Positions 44,098 to 51,950 of a stretch of DNA of 64,000 nt are shown in pieces. Each line of letters opens with the position of its first letter. Position 1 is the stretch's first letter. The notes beneath the pieces were generated by a model. The model was not told the origin of the DNA. It saw only the letters and a list, made by a program, of their open reading frames with translations, and made no database searches. The stretch is from Acidimicrobilacustris europaeus (GTDB lineage Bacteria > Actinomycetota > Acidimicrobiia > Acidimicrobiales > Acidimicrobilacustridaceae), in the NCBI GenBank assembly GCA_965194515.1, contig OZ239146.1, positions 806,001-870,000 on the forward strand, written 5' to 3'. The translations under genes were made by a program, and so were the position numbers.

Positions 44098-45972
44098 TCA
44101 GGAAGTGCGAGCCGGTCCGAGGAAGACAGCGACGGGGTCTCCCTTTCGACGCAGTGCTTCGACGCGATCCACGAGCGTCGGGTCGACTCCGTCAAGAGCT
44201 TTGGCCTCGGTGTCCACGCCGCCCGATCCGTTCGTAAGTGCCTCAGCAAGGTCAACGCGACCGGCCGCGATGAGTTGGTCCTGAAGGAGTGACTGATCGA
44301 TGAAGAATTGGTTCCGTTCGTCCTGAGTCAGTGGATCCCATCCTCCGAGGAATTTCATGCTCGGGTCAGCTTTGAACTGAGTGATTTGGTCAGCGCTGAC
44401 GATCCAAAGTGTGCCCACGGGTGCGCGGTTTGATTCGGAGCGCTGCGGGCCAAGGTGGCTGATCATGTTCGGCTCGGCAACAACTTTGATGCCTGTGCGT
44501 TCGAGCTGCAGTCGAAGTGCATCTCCGTAGTCCCCGCGCACCGATCCAGTGGTAACAACGAGGAGCGGTCCCGAGCCCTGCAGAGCATCAAGCGTTTGTT
44601 GAAGGAAGCCGTTGAGGACAACGCCCGTGGATGGACTCGGTGGTGGAGTTGAGGATGTCGCCGAGATGACTGGTCCCGTCGCGGCCAACGTCACGATCGC
44701 TGCACCGACAGCGAGGACTCCGGTTGCGATGCGTTGCATCGATTGGGTTTGGATGCGCTGGTACAGAACTGACCACAAAACCCAGACGATGGAAAGCCAC
44801 CACAGACTCGCGATGACCCACCACCATCGGACCACCCAGTCGAAGAGCGGTCCTGTGACGCGTGCGGTTGCGATCAAACCACCGAGAGCAGTAGCGATTA
44901 CAACGAGTTGGAAGCGAAGTGCAGTAAGCACTCGCATGCGAACGGCAAGCCACAGTGAACCTGCCATTGACAGAATCGGAACAGCCAAGGCTGCAAGTCC
45001 TGAACCTAGGAGTGCGCCATCAAGGCCTGCGAGTTCAGCGCGCCCAAGCCACGGAGCTGAGGGAAGCCGTAATTGATCGGCTGCGACATGAAGAGCGGTA
45101 CCGAACCCGGCAGGGCTATCGCCGGGGGAGAGGAAGTACTGAGCGATTGCTCCGAGGTTTCCGGTGCCGGCAACTTGGTCGAGGAGGACCGGAAGCCAGC
45201 AGCCGATGACCACTGCAGATGAGAGTCCCAGGACCCACCAACGTTGTTTGGTTGCAGTTGGCAGGAGAGCGCCCATCGATTTGCTGCGCCAAGTGATGAC
45301 GAAAACAGAAACGCCGAGCATTGCAAGCATCGGTAGATAACCGATATGGCTCTGAAGCTCGAATGACACGAGAAACGCCAAAGGCGGCCACATCCAAAAG
45401 TCGCCTTCAATGACCGACCAAACAAGGAAAACGGTGAGTGCGAGCGGAAGAAGTGTGATGAACGGATTCCAAGGATCGCGGATCGTTGCCGCACCCATTG
45501 CATGGATGAGGATCGCAGTCGCGGTCATGGTGAGGGCAACCATTGGCAGGCGGCCTCTACGCCACGCAACGGCGCTGAGTGCAGCGACGGTCAATGCATT
45601 GATCGTCGCTGCTGCAGCGAGAATCGCTTCTGGTTTATCGCCAAAGAGGTGATAGGGAAACGCAAGCAGCCAGTACATGAGCGGGCCAGGATGATTCCAT
45701 CCGAATCGAGAGTAGGGACCGACAAGTGGTGTGTCCCGTCCGACATCTTCGACTCGCATCGTTAGTACCGCCCAGTCGCCACTGGGTCGCCAAACAAAAT
45801 CGAGGGCAGCGCGTCCTGCATCAAGGATTGGCCAGATCACAATTGCGGTGAGAACGACTGCGACGATGACGGACACGATCGCCCACGGATCACGCCACCA
45901 TCGTGGGGTCGCCAAACTCGTGGTTCGGAACTCCGAAATGGGCGGTGGGATCGTTTGTGTCACAACGCTCAA
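44098..45972 (-). CDS. Multi-pass GT-C-like membrane protein, unknown function
   Basis: 624 residues with roughly ten membrane helices (about 30-490) and a C-terminal soluble part (about 500-624) with LLVVTTGSVRGDYGDALRLQLERTGI. The first outer loop has VEDVGRDTPLVGPYSRFGWNHPGPLMYWLLAFPYHLFG, containing Glu-Asp, a pattern resembling GT-C polyprenyl-sugar transferases. TTG at 45972 overlaps the tetR stop (TTGA); GTG 45963 is an alternative. Co-transcription with the TetR gene upstream is likely. No specific family is recognised. Confidence 0.7.
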   Translation of the reverse strand: MSVVTQTIPPPISEFRTTSLATPRWWRDPWAIVSVIVAVVLTAIVIWPILDAGRAALDFVWRPSGDWAVLTMRVEDVGRDTPLVGPYSRFGWNHPGPLMYWLLAFPYHLFGDKPEAILAAAATINALTVAALSAVAWRRGRLPMVALTMTATAILIHAMGAATIRDPWNPFITLLPLALTVFLVWSVIEGDFWMWPPLAFLVSFELQSHIGYLPMLAMLGVSVFVITWRSKSMGALLPTATKQRWWVLGLSSAVVIGCWLPVLLDQVAGTGNLGAIAQYFLSPGDSPAGFGTALHVAADQLRLPSAPWLGRAELAGLDGALLGSGLAALAVPILSMAGSLWLAVRMRVLTALRFQLVVIATALGGLIATARVTGPLFDWVVRWWWVIASLWWLSIVWVLWSVLYQRIQTQSMQRIATGVLAVGAAIVTLAATGPVISATSSTPPPSPSTGVVLNGFLQQTLDALQGSGPLLVVTTGSVRGDYGDALRLQLERTGIKVVAEPNMISHLGPQRSESNRAPVGTLWIVSADQITQFKADPSMKFLGGWDPLTQDERNQFFIDQSLLQDQLIAAGRVDLAEALTNGSGGVDTEAKALDGVDPTLVDRVEALRRKGDPVAVFLGPARTS

Positions 45973-47297
45973 ACGGTAGTGCTGTTGAGTGCGACTTCCC
46001 GGGGCGGCGCCCCGGCAGCCTGAAGAAGTAGTTCGACGGCATCGATCTCAGGTGTCGCGATCGCGAGCGGTCCCGCTTCAATGAGGGCAGTGCGCTGTAA
46101 CAAAATGGAGAATTGTTTGGGATCAAGGTCGGAACGAAGTTCTCTTCGTTCGAAAGCCTGTCTGACGGCTGCATCAAAAAGTGGCCGAGAGTCGAAGTCA
46201 ATGAGTTCATAACGCGGTTGCGCGGTATGGCCACTGAGAAGAAGCATCATGTTCTGGGCAATTACAGGATTGCGGCGGATCTCATCGGTATTGATGTCGA
46301 TAAATTCTCGAACAAGCGCAATGCCAGCAAGGTCGGGTTCGACTGACTGGTAACGCTCGAAACAGTTGACGAAAAGTAGGCACATAGCGATGCCGGGACG
46401 GGAGCCGAACATTTGTTGAAGTGTGGACTCGGAGTATCCGGTTACGGCCGCGATCTCGGACATCGAGAGTTCGCCGAATCCGATTCGTGCGAGCATTCGC
46501 CGAATCGCGATGGTGGCTTCTCGCATGGATGTTTCAGCGATGGGAGCGGAACTCTGGTCACCTGCCGTTTCGTGCTCTCGCAGCTTCATCGCTAATCCCA
46601 CAGCGGGCCAACTATTGAGCGAATCGACGATTTCGTAGAGGCCTCGATTGTCTTCAGGCCGTCGAGTGAGAGTGACGAGCAGCGGGAGTAGCGCCATGCC
46701 ATAGAGGTCAGGCGAAAAAGAGTCGGGGTCCAAGCGATAGCGAGCTGCAAGTCCTTCAAGAAGGGCGCTGAAGATGATTTGCATCATTGACTCATCGATT
46801 GGCTCCCGTAATTTCCGACCCCATCGATCAAGGCTGAGTAGAAACGGCGCGTACTGCGCGACTTCGGCGTTGCGGTAGAGGTCCTTGAGGGTCGCGGCTA
46901 TCGCTGGGTCGTCTGCTTTCGAAAGGAACGCCAGTCGAAGGCCAAACGATTCATCATTGACCGCGGCCTCAAAGTGCGCTCGGCAACTCTCAACTACGGC
47001 TTGCGGAAGGTCGGTGACTCCCGATTTCGGCCGGATGTCGATCGGGAGATTCGCCACGATCGACGGGTAATTCATGGTGTCGAGGTCAATAAGGTGAGTG
47101 ACGAGATCAGCGACGTATTCCTCGGTCGAAGGCCAGTAGGCATAGAACGTCGAACGAGTGACGTTGGCGACCGCTGCGATCCGAGCGACAGTGAAACCGC
47201 TGACTAAAACCGACGCAGTGTGGTCAGCCCAAATGGCGATGCCGGCATCCAAGATCTTGGTTCGCGTCGCAGAATGTCGCTCGTTCAATTTCGTCAT
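45969..47297 (-). CDS. Tandem TetR-type transcriptional regulator (two HTH domains)
   Basis: 442 residues from the ATG at 47297 (GGAGGGAG upstream). The first TetR helix-turn-helix is near 20-65 (FTVARIAAVANVTRSTFYAYWPSTEEYVADLV) with a helical ligand-type domain after it. A second one lies near 265-310 (LSMSEIAAVTGYSESTLQQMFGSRPGIAMCLLF) followed by another helical domain. At about twice the normal TetR length, it is an internal duplication or fusion, able to form a two-site unit as a monomer. A palindrome 24-43 bases upstream of the start is the probable operator. The ligand is unknown. Confidence 0.85.
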   Translation of the reverse strand: MTKLNERHSATRTKILDAGIAIWADHTASVLVSGFTVARIAAVANVTRSTFYAYWPSTEEYVADLVTHLIDLDTMNYPSIVANLPIDIRPKSGVTDLPQAVVESCRAHFEAAVNDESFGLRLAFLSKADDPAIAATLKDLYRNAEVAQYAPFLLSLDRWGRKLREPIDESMMQIIFSALLEGLAARYRLDPDSFSPDLYGMALLPLLVTLTRRPEDNRGLYEIVDSLNSWPAVGLAMKLREHETAGDQSSAPIAETSMREATIAIRRMLARIGFGELSMSEIAAVTGYSESTLQQMFGSRPGIAMCLLFVNCFERYQSVEPDLAGIALVREFIDINTDEIRRNPVIAQNMMLLLSGHTAQPRYELIDFDSRPLFDAAVRQAFERRELRSDLDPKQFSILLQRTALIEAGPLAIATPEIDAVELLLQAAGAPPREVALNSTTV

Positions 47298-47320
47298 CCG
47301 AAACTCCCTCCACTGGCCCA

Positions 47321-47340
47321 ACTAGACACCATTGTCTAGT
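47321..47340. promoter_or_regulatory. Palindromic operator upstream of the tandem TetR gene
   Basis: Perfect 8-bp arms ACTAGACA and TGTCTAGT are separated by CCAT. This size and AGACA-n4-TGTCT symmetry fit TetR-family operators. It lies between the divergent regulator genes and would overlap the tetR promoter, so autorepression is likely. Confidence 0.75.
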
Positions 47341-47428
47341 CGAACACGCAGTACTGATCATTGACGTATGGGTCCCGGCTTGGAAAGGTGCGCCGAAGAA
47401 ACTGGATCGACCTTCGCCGCTGTGTGAA

Positions 47429-48595
47429 GTGGTCAAAGCGGGCGGACGAAAAATGGCGGGAAGAAGAGCAGAAGGCACGGAAGGGTCTGGGCGAGGCGCC
47501 CGGCAGTCGATTGCAGCCTCGGGTCCCTTTGCACATCAGGCCCACACTGCGTTCTGGGCGGGAGACTTCACCGCCCTCGACGAGTTGCTCTCCACCGCCC
47601 CGGCGCTCGTCGGGTCTGGCCCATGGCCTGACGAAATCGCGGCTCAAGTCGTCTTCCAACGTTCACTCGGCGCGGTGCTTGCGTCGCTACGCGGAAACCG
47701 TGACGATGCCGAAAGGGGCTTTTTCGATGCCCTCACTCTTGGTGGCGGCCAACCGGTCGATGAGGCTCGGGTCATTGCATACTCACTGCGCGCAGCGTTC
47801 GCGAGTGACGGTGAGCCGGAGCGAGCGCTGGATGACGTTGGGCGCGCTCGTCAGCTTTCCTCGGCAGTCGGCAATAGCGAACTAGCCGCAGTTGCCTCGA
47901 TTGGTGAAGGTTGGGCGCTTAGTGAGTTAGGACAGCTTGAGGAAGCAGCCAGGGTGCTTCAGGACGCCACGGAAAACTTGCCCGACAGCCTCGGTCGTTC
48001 CGTGGCGCAATTGCGGCTAGCGGAAGTTGAATTGATGATGGGCGATCGCGCGTCGGCCCGTTCATCGGTAGATATGGCTCGCGAGACCTTCCTTGCGGCT
48101 GAAGCGCGCTACTGGGGAGCTCGCGCAGTGCTTCTCACCGGGGCGATCGACCGAGACCGCGGTGGGCGTTGGCTCAAACTGGCGAGAGAACTCGCTCTTC
48201 CTGATCCGGCCTATGAACGGCTCTTTCTACCCGAAGGCGTGCTTTCGATTGATCTGGCGGCGAAGAGTCCAGTGCGACGCGATGGCGTGCCAGTTGTGTT
48301 TCTGACTCGTCATGCCGAAGCAGCGGTGCGACTGCTCGCGATGTCCGGAGCCGAGGGAATGAGTGTTCAACGTATTGCTGATGTCTTCTGGCCAGGTGTG
48401 CCGCTTGATCGCCAGCGTGCTCGCCTACGTACATTGCTCTGGCAAGTACGAAACTCGCTGGGGGCCGATGCGTGGCGCGTGCAACGACAGCGAGATCTTG
48501 TGGTGCTTAACGCAAGTGGCATCGATGTCAACGGTTCCATCACCGCAGCGGCGATAGCCGCAGAGTTCTCATCGCGCCGTTCGCCGTCTCGCTAG
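47429..48595 (+). CDS. Putative regulator: helical-repeat N-terminus and SARP-like C-terminal winged helix
   Basis: 388 residues from GTG 47429 (ATG 47453 is possible). Residues about 25-230 form TPR-like helical pairs (FWAGDFTALDELLSTAPALVG, AVASIGEGWALSELGQLEEAARVLQDA, ELMMGDRASARSSVDMARETFL). Residues about 295-365 resemble the winged helix of SARP/OmpR-type activators (RLLAMSGAEGMSVQRIADVFWPG, QRARLRTLLWQVRNSLG, VQRQRDLVVLN). Typical SARP proteins carry the winged helix first and the TPR-like BTAD domain second; here the order is reversed. Divergent from the tandem TetR gene across the operator. Targets unknown. Confidence 0.65.
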   Translation: MVKAGGRKMAGRRAEGTEGSGRGARQSIAASGPFAHQAHTAFWAGDFTALDELLSTAPALVGSGPWPDEIAAQVVFQRSLGAVLASLRGNRDDAERGFFDALTLGGGQPVDEARVIAYSLRAAFASDGEPERALDDVGRARQLSSAVGNSELAAVASIGEGWALSELGQLEEAARVLQDATENLPDSLGRSVAQLRLAEVELMMGDRASARSSVDMARETFLAAEARYWGARAVLLTGAIDRDRGGRWLKLARELALPDPAYERLFLPEGVLSIDLAAKSPVRRDGVPVVFLTRHAEAAVRLLAMSGAEGMSVQRIADVFWPGVPLDRQRARLRTLLWQVRNSLGADAWRVQRQRDLVVLNASGIDVNGSITAAAIAAEFSSRRSPSR

Positions 48596-48607
48596 GAGAC
48601 GGACTGA

Positions 48608-48724
48608 TCACACGTCGTCGGGGTCGTACTCGCCGCGCTCGTAACGACGGCGACGGTTGATCTGTGCGGCGAAGGCCACAACGCAGACCACGGCAAGGAT
48701 GGCGAAGATCGCGACGAGGATCAT
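48608..48724 (-). CDS. 38-residue single-pass membrane protein
   Basis: Reads M, I, L, V, then AIFAILAVVCVVAFAAQ, then basic INRRRRYERG and acidic EYDPDDV. One hydrophobic helix (residues 2-20) and a charged cytoplasmic tail are clear. TAGGCT stands exactly 6 nt before the ATG. Too short for usual gene callers. Positive-inside topology would place the C-terminus in the cytosol. Function unknown; many such small proteins bind membrane complexes. Confidence 0.65.
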   Translation of the reverse strand: MILVAIFAILAVVCVVAFAAQINRRRRYERGEYDPDDV

Positions 48725-48730
48725 GACCAG

Positions 48731-48736
48731 AGCCTA
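48731..48736 (-). promoter_or_regulatory. -10 box for the 38-residue membrane protein
   Basis: Minus-strand TAGGCT, 6 nt from the ATG at 48724. Confidence 0.45.
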
Positions 48737-48760
48737 GGCGCTGTCATCATCAGGCAACGA

Positions 48761-49909
48761 TCATGGTCGTAACGAACGCCCGATGATCTCTTTCATGATT
48801 TCGGTGGTGCCGCCGTAAATGGTTTGAATGCGCGTGTCAAGGTAGGCCCGGGCGATCGGATATTCGAGCATGTAGCCGTAACCACCATGGAGTTGTACAC
48901 AGGAATCGACAACGCGCTTTTGCAATTCGGTCGTCCACCATTTCGCCATCGCCGCTTCTTCTGCGGTGAGTTCCTTCGCATTCAATGCCTCGATGCAGCG
49001 GTCGAGAAACACTTCGGCTATTTCGATTTCGGTTGCGCACTCGGCGAGGACAAACCGAGAGTTCTGGAAGGCGGCGATGGGTTGGCCAAAAGCAGTTCGT
49101 TCATGGGTATAGGCAAGTGTCCAGCGCAGAGCTTGGCGAGCGGCGGCAACAGCGCCGACGGCGATTGAGAGCCGTTCTTGCGGAAGGTTCTCGACTAGGT
49201 GCACGAATCCCATACCTTCGCTTCCCAGGAGGTTGGCGACTGGAACTCGGGCATCGGTGAAAAAGAGCTCGGCGGTGTCTTGGGCATGGAGGCCAACCTT
49301 TTCAAGGTTTCGCCCGCGCTCGAAACCGGGAGTACCGCGTTCGATGACAAGGAGGCTCATGCCCTTATGTCGTTCTTTGGGGTCAGTCTTCACTGCAACG
49401 ATGACGAGATCTGCGTTGATGCCGTTTGTAATGAATGTTTTCGCGCCGTTCACGATGTAGTGGTCGCCATCGCGCAGTGCTGATGTCGACATTGATGCAA
49501 GGTCAGAGCCAATGCCAGGTTCGGTCATGGCGATTGCAGTGATGAGGTTGCCCGAACAGATGCCGGGCAGCCAGCGCTGCTTCTGTTCTTCGTTCGTCAG
49601 TGAAAGGAAGTAGGGGAGACACACGTCGTTGTGGAGCGTGATGCCAATTCCGGCTGGGGCTGCACCGGCATAGGCGAACTCTTCGCTGATGATTGCGTTG
49701 TAACAGAAGTCCTCGACCCCGCCGCCTCCGAATTGCTCCGGGGCATCGATGCCCAGAAAGCCAGTTGCGCCAGCGGAGGTGAAGAGCTCTCGGTCAACAA
49801 TTCCGTCGCGATCCCAGCGTTCGAAATTCGGCGTCACCTCTCGTTCAATAAAGGTGCGGACCGATTGGCGAAACAGTTCGTGGTCGTCGGTGAAGATTGA
49901 TCTACGCAT
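48761..49909 (-). CDS. Acyl-CoA dehydrogenase
   Basis: 382 residues from the ATG at 49909; the in-frame codons before it look non-coding. FAD enzyme forming the alpha-beta double bond in acyl-CoA. It shows RSIFTDDHELFRQSVRTFIEREV, IAMTEPGIGSDLASM, YIVNGAKTFITNG, QERLSIAVGAVAAARQALRWTLAYTHERTAFGQPI and QLHGGYGYMLEYPIARAYLDTRIQTIYGGTTEIMKEIIGR, the family end with the catalytic region. The chain-length class is not assigned. Divergent from the TPP riboswitch. Confidence 0.95.
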   Translation of the reverse strand: MRRSIFTDDHELFRQSVRTFIEREVTPNFERWDRDGIVDRELFTSAGATGFLGIDAPEQFGGGGVEDFCYNAIISEEFAYAGAAPAGIGITLHNDVCLPYFLSLTNEEQKQRWLPGICSGNLITAIAMTEPGIGSDLASMSTSALRDGDHYIVNGAKTFITNGINADLVIVAVKTDPKERHKGMSLLVIERGTPGFERGRNLEKVGLHAQDTAELFFTDARVPVANLLGSEGMGFVHLVENLPQERLSIAVGAVAAARQALRWTLAYTHERTAFGQPIAAFQNSRFVLAECATEIEIAEVFLDRCIEALNAKELTAEEAAMAKWWTTELQKRVVDSCVQLHGGYGYMLEYPIARAYLDTRIQTIYGGTTEIMKEIIGRSLRP

Positions 49910-49915
49910 GCGCTG

Positions 49916-49921
49916 ATCGTA
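49916..49921 (-). promoter_or_regulatory. -10 box for the acyl-CoA dehydrogenase
   Basis: Minus-strand TACGAT, exactly 6 nt before the ATG at 49909. Confidence 0.48.
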
Positions 49922-49976
49922 GGTGGCCGCGATGGAATCTGTTGGGCCGATCCGCAAGTTTGAGAGCTGGACTGGC

Positions 49977-49982
49977 TACCAT
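49977..49982 (+). promoter_or_regulatory. -10 box of the thiamine operon
   Basis: TACCAT predicts a transcript beginning near 49989, directly at the 5' edge of the riboswitch. Confidence 0.45.
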
Positions 49983-49989
49983 CAAAGAT

Positions 49990-50082
49990 GAACACGGGAG
50001 TCCGGGAGGCCGGGCTGAGAGGGAAGAGCCGATCTCTTCCGACCGTTGCACCTGATCCGGGTCATGCCGGCGAAGGAAGTTT
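49990..50082 (+). ncRNA. TPP riboswitch (THI element)
   Basis: Contains the two conserved cores: GGGCTGAGAGGG at 50012-50023 and ACCTGATCCGGGTCATGCCGG at about 50050-50070 (P4/P5 with CCGG pairing), ending in CGAAGGAAG. Between the cores a perfect 7-bp P3-type hairpin GGAAGAG/CTCTTCC is present. It binds thiamine pyrophosphate and represses the downstream genes, thiN and thiamine-type transport. A purely translational or transcriptional mechanism cannot be decided; no clear U-run hairpin follows within 55 bases. Confidence 0.93.
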
Positions 50083-50136
50083 TCGGTTCACACGCAGGTT
50101 GTGCTCATTCGTGTCGCTTCTCTTTAGGCGTTTCAC

Positions 50137-50835
50137 ATGTCTGAACTCGATGACACAACACCATGCGCCGCAATCATCATCATTGGCGGAGTAAGGCCGG
50201 ATGTGAATTTGGCGGCCGCGCTTGAATCTGAAGGCGCTCTGGTTATTGCGGCCGACTCGGGTGCCGTCCACGCGAAAGCGGCCGGACTCACTATCGATAT
50301 CGCTGTCGGTGACTTCGATTCCATTCCACCGATGCTGCTTGTGGAACTCGAATCGGCAGGAGTGAAGATCGAGCGTCATCCCGCAGTGAAAGACGCAACC
50401 GATCTCGAGCTGGCAATTGATGTGGCAATCAGAGAAGGCGCCGATGTCGTCACGATCGTTGGTGGGCACGGAGGCCGGGTGGACCAGTCGTTTGCGAACG
50501 CGTTCGTCATCGCCTCGCCGGCCTACGCGCACGTTTCCATGCACGCGATTCTCGATTCCGCCCTTGTGTCAGTCGTGCACGGCGGGGGAGGAGTCACCTT
50601 TGTCGGTGATCCCGGTGATGTCGTGACGATCCTCCCTCTCCACGGTGATGCTGTAGGCGTGCGAACAGAAGGACTTGAGTATCCGCTGCGGGGAGAAGGG
50701 TTGCTGGCAGGCACCACGCGTGGCGTGAGCAATGTTCTTCTCGATCATGAGGCAACGGTCTCAATCGACGAGGGCACCGTGCTTGTAGTCCGCCCTAGTC
50801 CAGAACTTCTTTCCACTGAAGATGGAGAAATGTAA
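50137..50835 (+). CDS. thiN: Thiamine pyrophosphokinase
   Basis: 232 residues. Transfers pyrophosphate from ATP to thiamine, making TPP. It has ADSGAVHAKAAGLTIDIAVGDFDSIPP (DSG and GDFDS loops), KDATDLELAIDVAIREGADVVTIVGGHGGRVDQSFAN, and a C-terminal beta domain with EGLEYPLRGEGL and GVSNVLLDHEATVSIDEGTVLVV. It is first in the riboswitch-controlled operon; its TAA overlaps the ATG of the binding-protein gene. Confidence 0.93.
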   Translation: MSELDDTTPCAAIIIIGGVRPDVNLAAALESEGALVIAADSGAVHAKAAGLTIDIAVGDFDSIPPMLLVELESAGVKIERHPAVKDATDLELAIDVAIREGADVVTIVGGHGGRVDQSFANAFVIASPAYAHVSMHAILDSALVSVVHGGGGVTFVGDPGDVVTILPLHGDAVGVRTEGLEYPLRGEGLLAGTTRGVSNVLLDHEATVSIDEGTVLVVRPSPELLSTEDGEM

Positions 50836-51950
50836 TGAGAAGATTGATTGCTGCGGGCCTTCTTGCTCTGACGGTTCTGGGTAGCGCGTGTGTCTCTGAA
50901 AAATCGGAATCTTCTTCATCGGTGTCACCGGCGCTTGTGAACGGTTCATTTTCGCGTTTCGAAGAATCAGTCACGTTGAGAGTCATGACTCATGACTCGT
51001 TCGCAGTCTCTCAATCTGTTCTCGACGAGTTTCAGACGGCAACAAACGTCAGGGTCGAGTTGATCTCATCGGGAGATGCGGTATCGATGACAAATGCAGC
51101 GATTCTCACCGCCGGCAATCCTGTCGCTGATGTCATCTTTGGTTTCGATGAAAACCTTCTCGGAACAGTTCTTCGGAACAATCTCCTTCAGCAGTATCGG
51201 CCTGAACGGCTCAAGGGTGTTGACCCCGTCTTCGTGATCGATGAATCCGGAATGGCAACGCCGATAGACCATGGGAACGTCTGCGTGAATTTTGATCGTG
51301 GCGCGTTCGCGAAAGCCGGATTGTCGGTTCCGTCTTCTTTCGATGAACTCGTTGATCCTTCGGTGAGGAATGATTTCGTCGTCGAGGACCCTTCGACATC
51401 AACCCCGGGCCTTGCCTTCATGCTCGCAACAATTGCCAAATTCGGTGGCGGCGATGATGCGACGGGGGGTGCTGCATGGCTCAATTATTGGAAACAACTG
51501 AAAGTGAACGGTGTGAGTGTCGTCGACAGTTGGGAAACCGCCTACTACGCAACCTTTTCCGGTGGGAGCGGTAAGGGTGATCGTCCGCTTGTCGTGAGCT
51601 ATGCATCGAGTCCGCCCGCAGAGGTATCGGACACCACGCTTCCCGCTGACCAATCACCTACCGGCGTTGTGACCGAGACCTGTTACCGCCAAACGGAATT
51701 CGCCGGGATTTTAAGGGGGGCGTCTCAACCACAGGCGGCAGCGGCGTTCATCGAATTCATGCTTGGAAGCTCGTTCCAAGCCGATGTCCCTGGACAGATG
51801 TACGTGTACCCAGTGGTGAAGGGCACGCCTTTGCCGGACACATTCGCGAAATACACCGCACCGGTTGACGCTCCGCTGGCGTTGCCGTTTTCAGATGTGG
51901 CAGCGAATCGGGAGCGGTGGATTTCGCAGTGGTCAGCACTCTTCCGGTAA
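50835..51950 (+). CDS. thiB: Thiamine ABC transporter substrate-binding lipoprotein
   Basis: 371 residues. Signal peptide IAAGLLALTVLGSAC gives a probable lipoprotein (cysteine near residue 19, GSAC slightly off the consensus). The body follows ThiB: LRVMTHDSFAVSQSVLDEFQTATNVRVELISSGDAVSMTNAAIL, NPVADVIFGFDENLL, PIDHGNVCVNFDRGAFAKAG and the late TCYRQTEFAGILRGASQ. The class binds thiamine, its phosphates or related solutes; the riboswitch makes thiamine most likely. Confidence 0.93.
   Translation: MRRLIAAGLLALTVLGSACVSEKSESSSSVSPALVNGSFSRFEESVTLRVMTHDSFAVSQSVLDEFQTATNVRVELISSGDAVSMTNAAILTAGNPVADVIFGFDENLLGTVLRNNLLQQYRPERLKGVDPVFVIDESGMATPIDHGNVCVNFDRGAFAKAGLSVPSSFDELVDPSVRNDFVVEDPSTSTPGLAFMLATIAKFGGGDDATGGAAWLNYWKQLKVNGVSVVDSWETAYYATFSGGSGKGDRPLVVSYASSPPAEVSDTTLPADQSPTGVVTETCYRQTEFAGILRGASQPQAAAAFIEFMLGSSFQADVPGQMYVYPVVKGTPLPDTFAKYTAPVDAPLALPFSDVAANRERWISQWSALFR

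Noticed and set aside
49988..50194. 68-codon frame starting in the TPP riboswitch
   Set aside because: It runs through riboswitch helices and out of frame into thiN; RNA structure explains the sequence.
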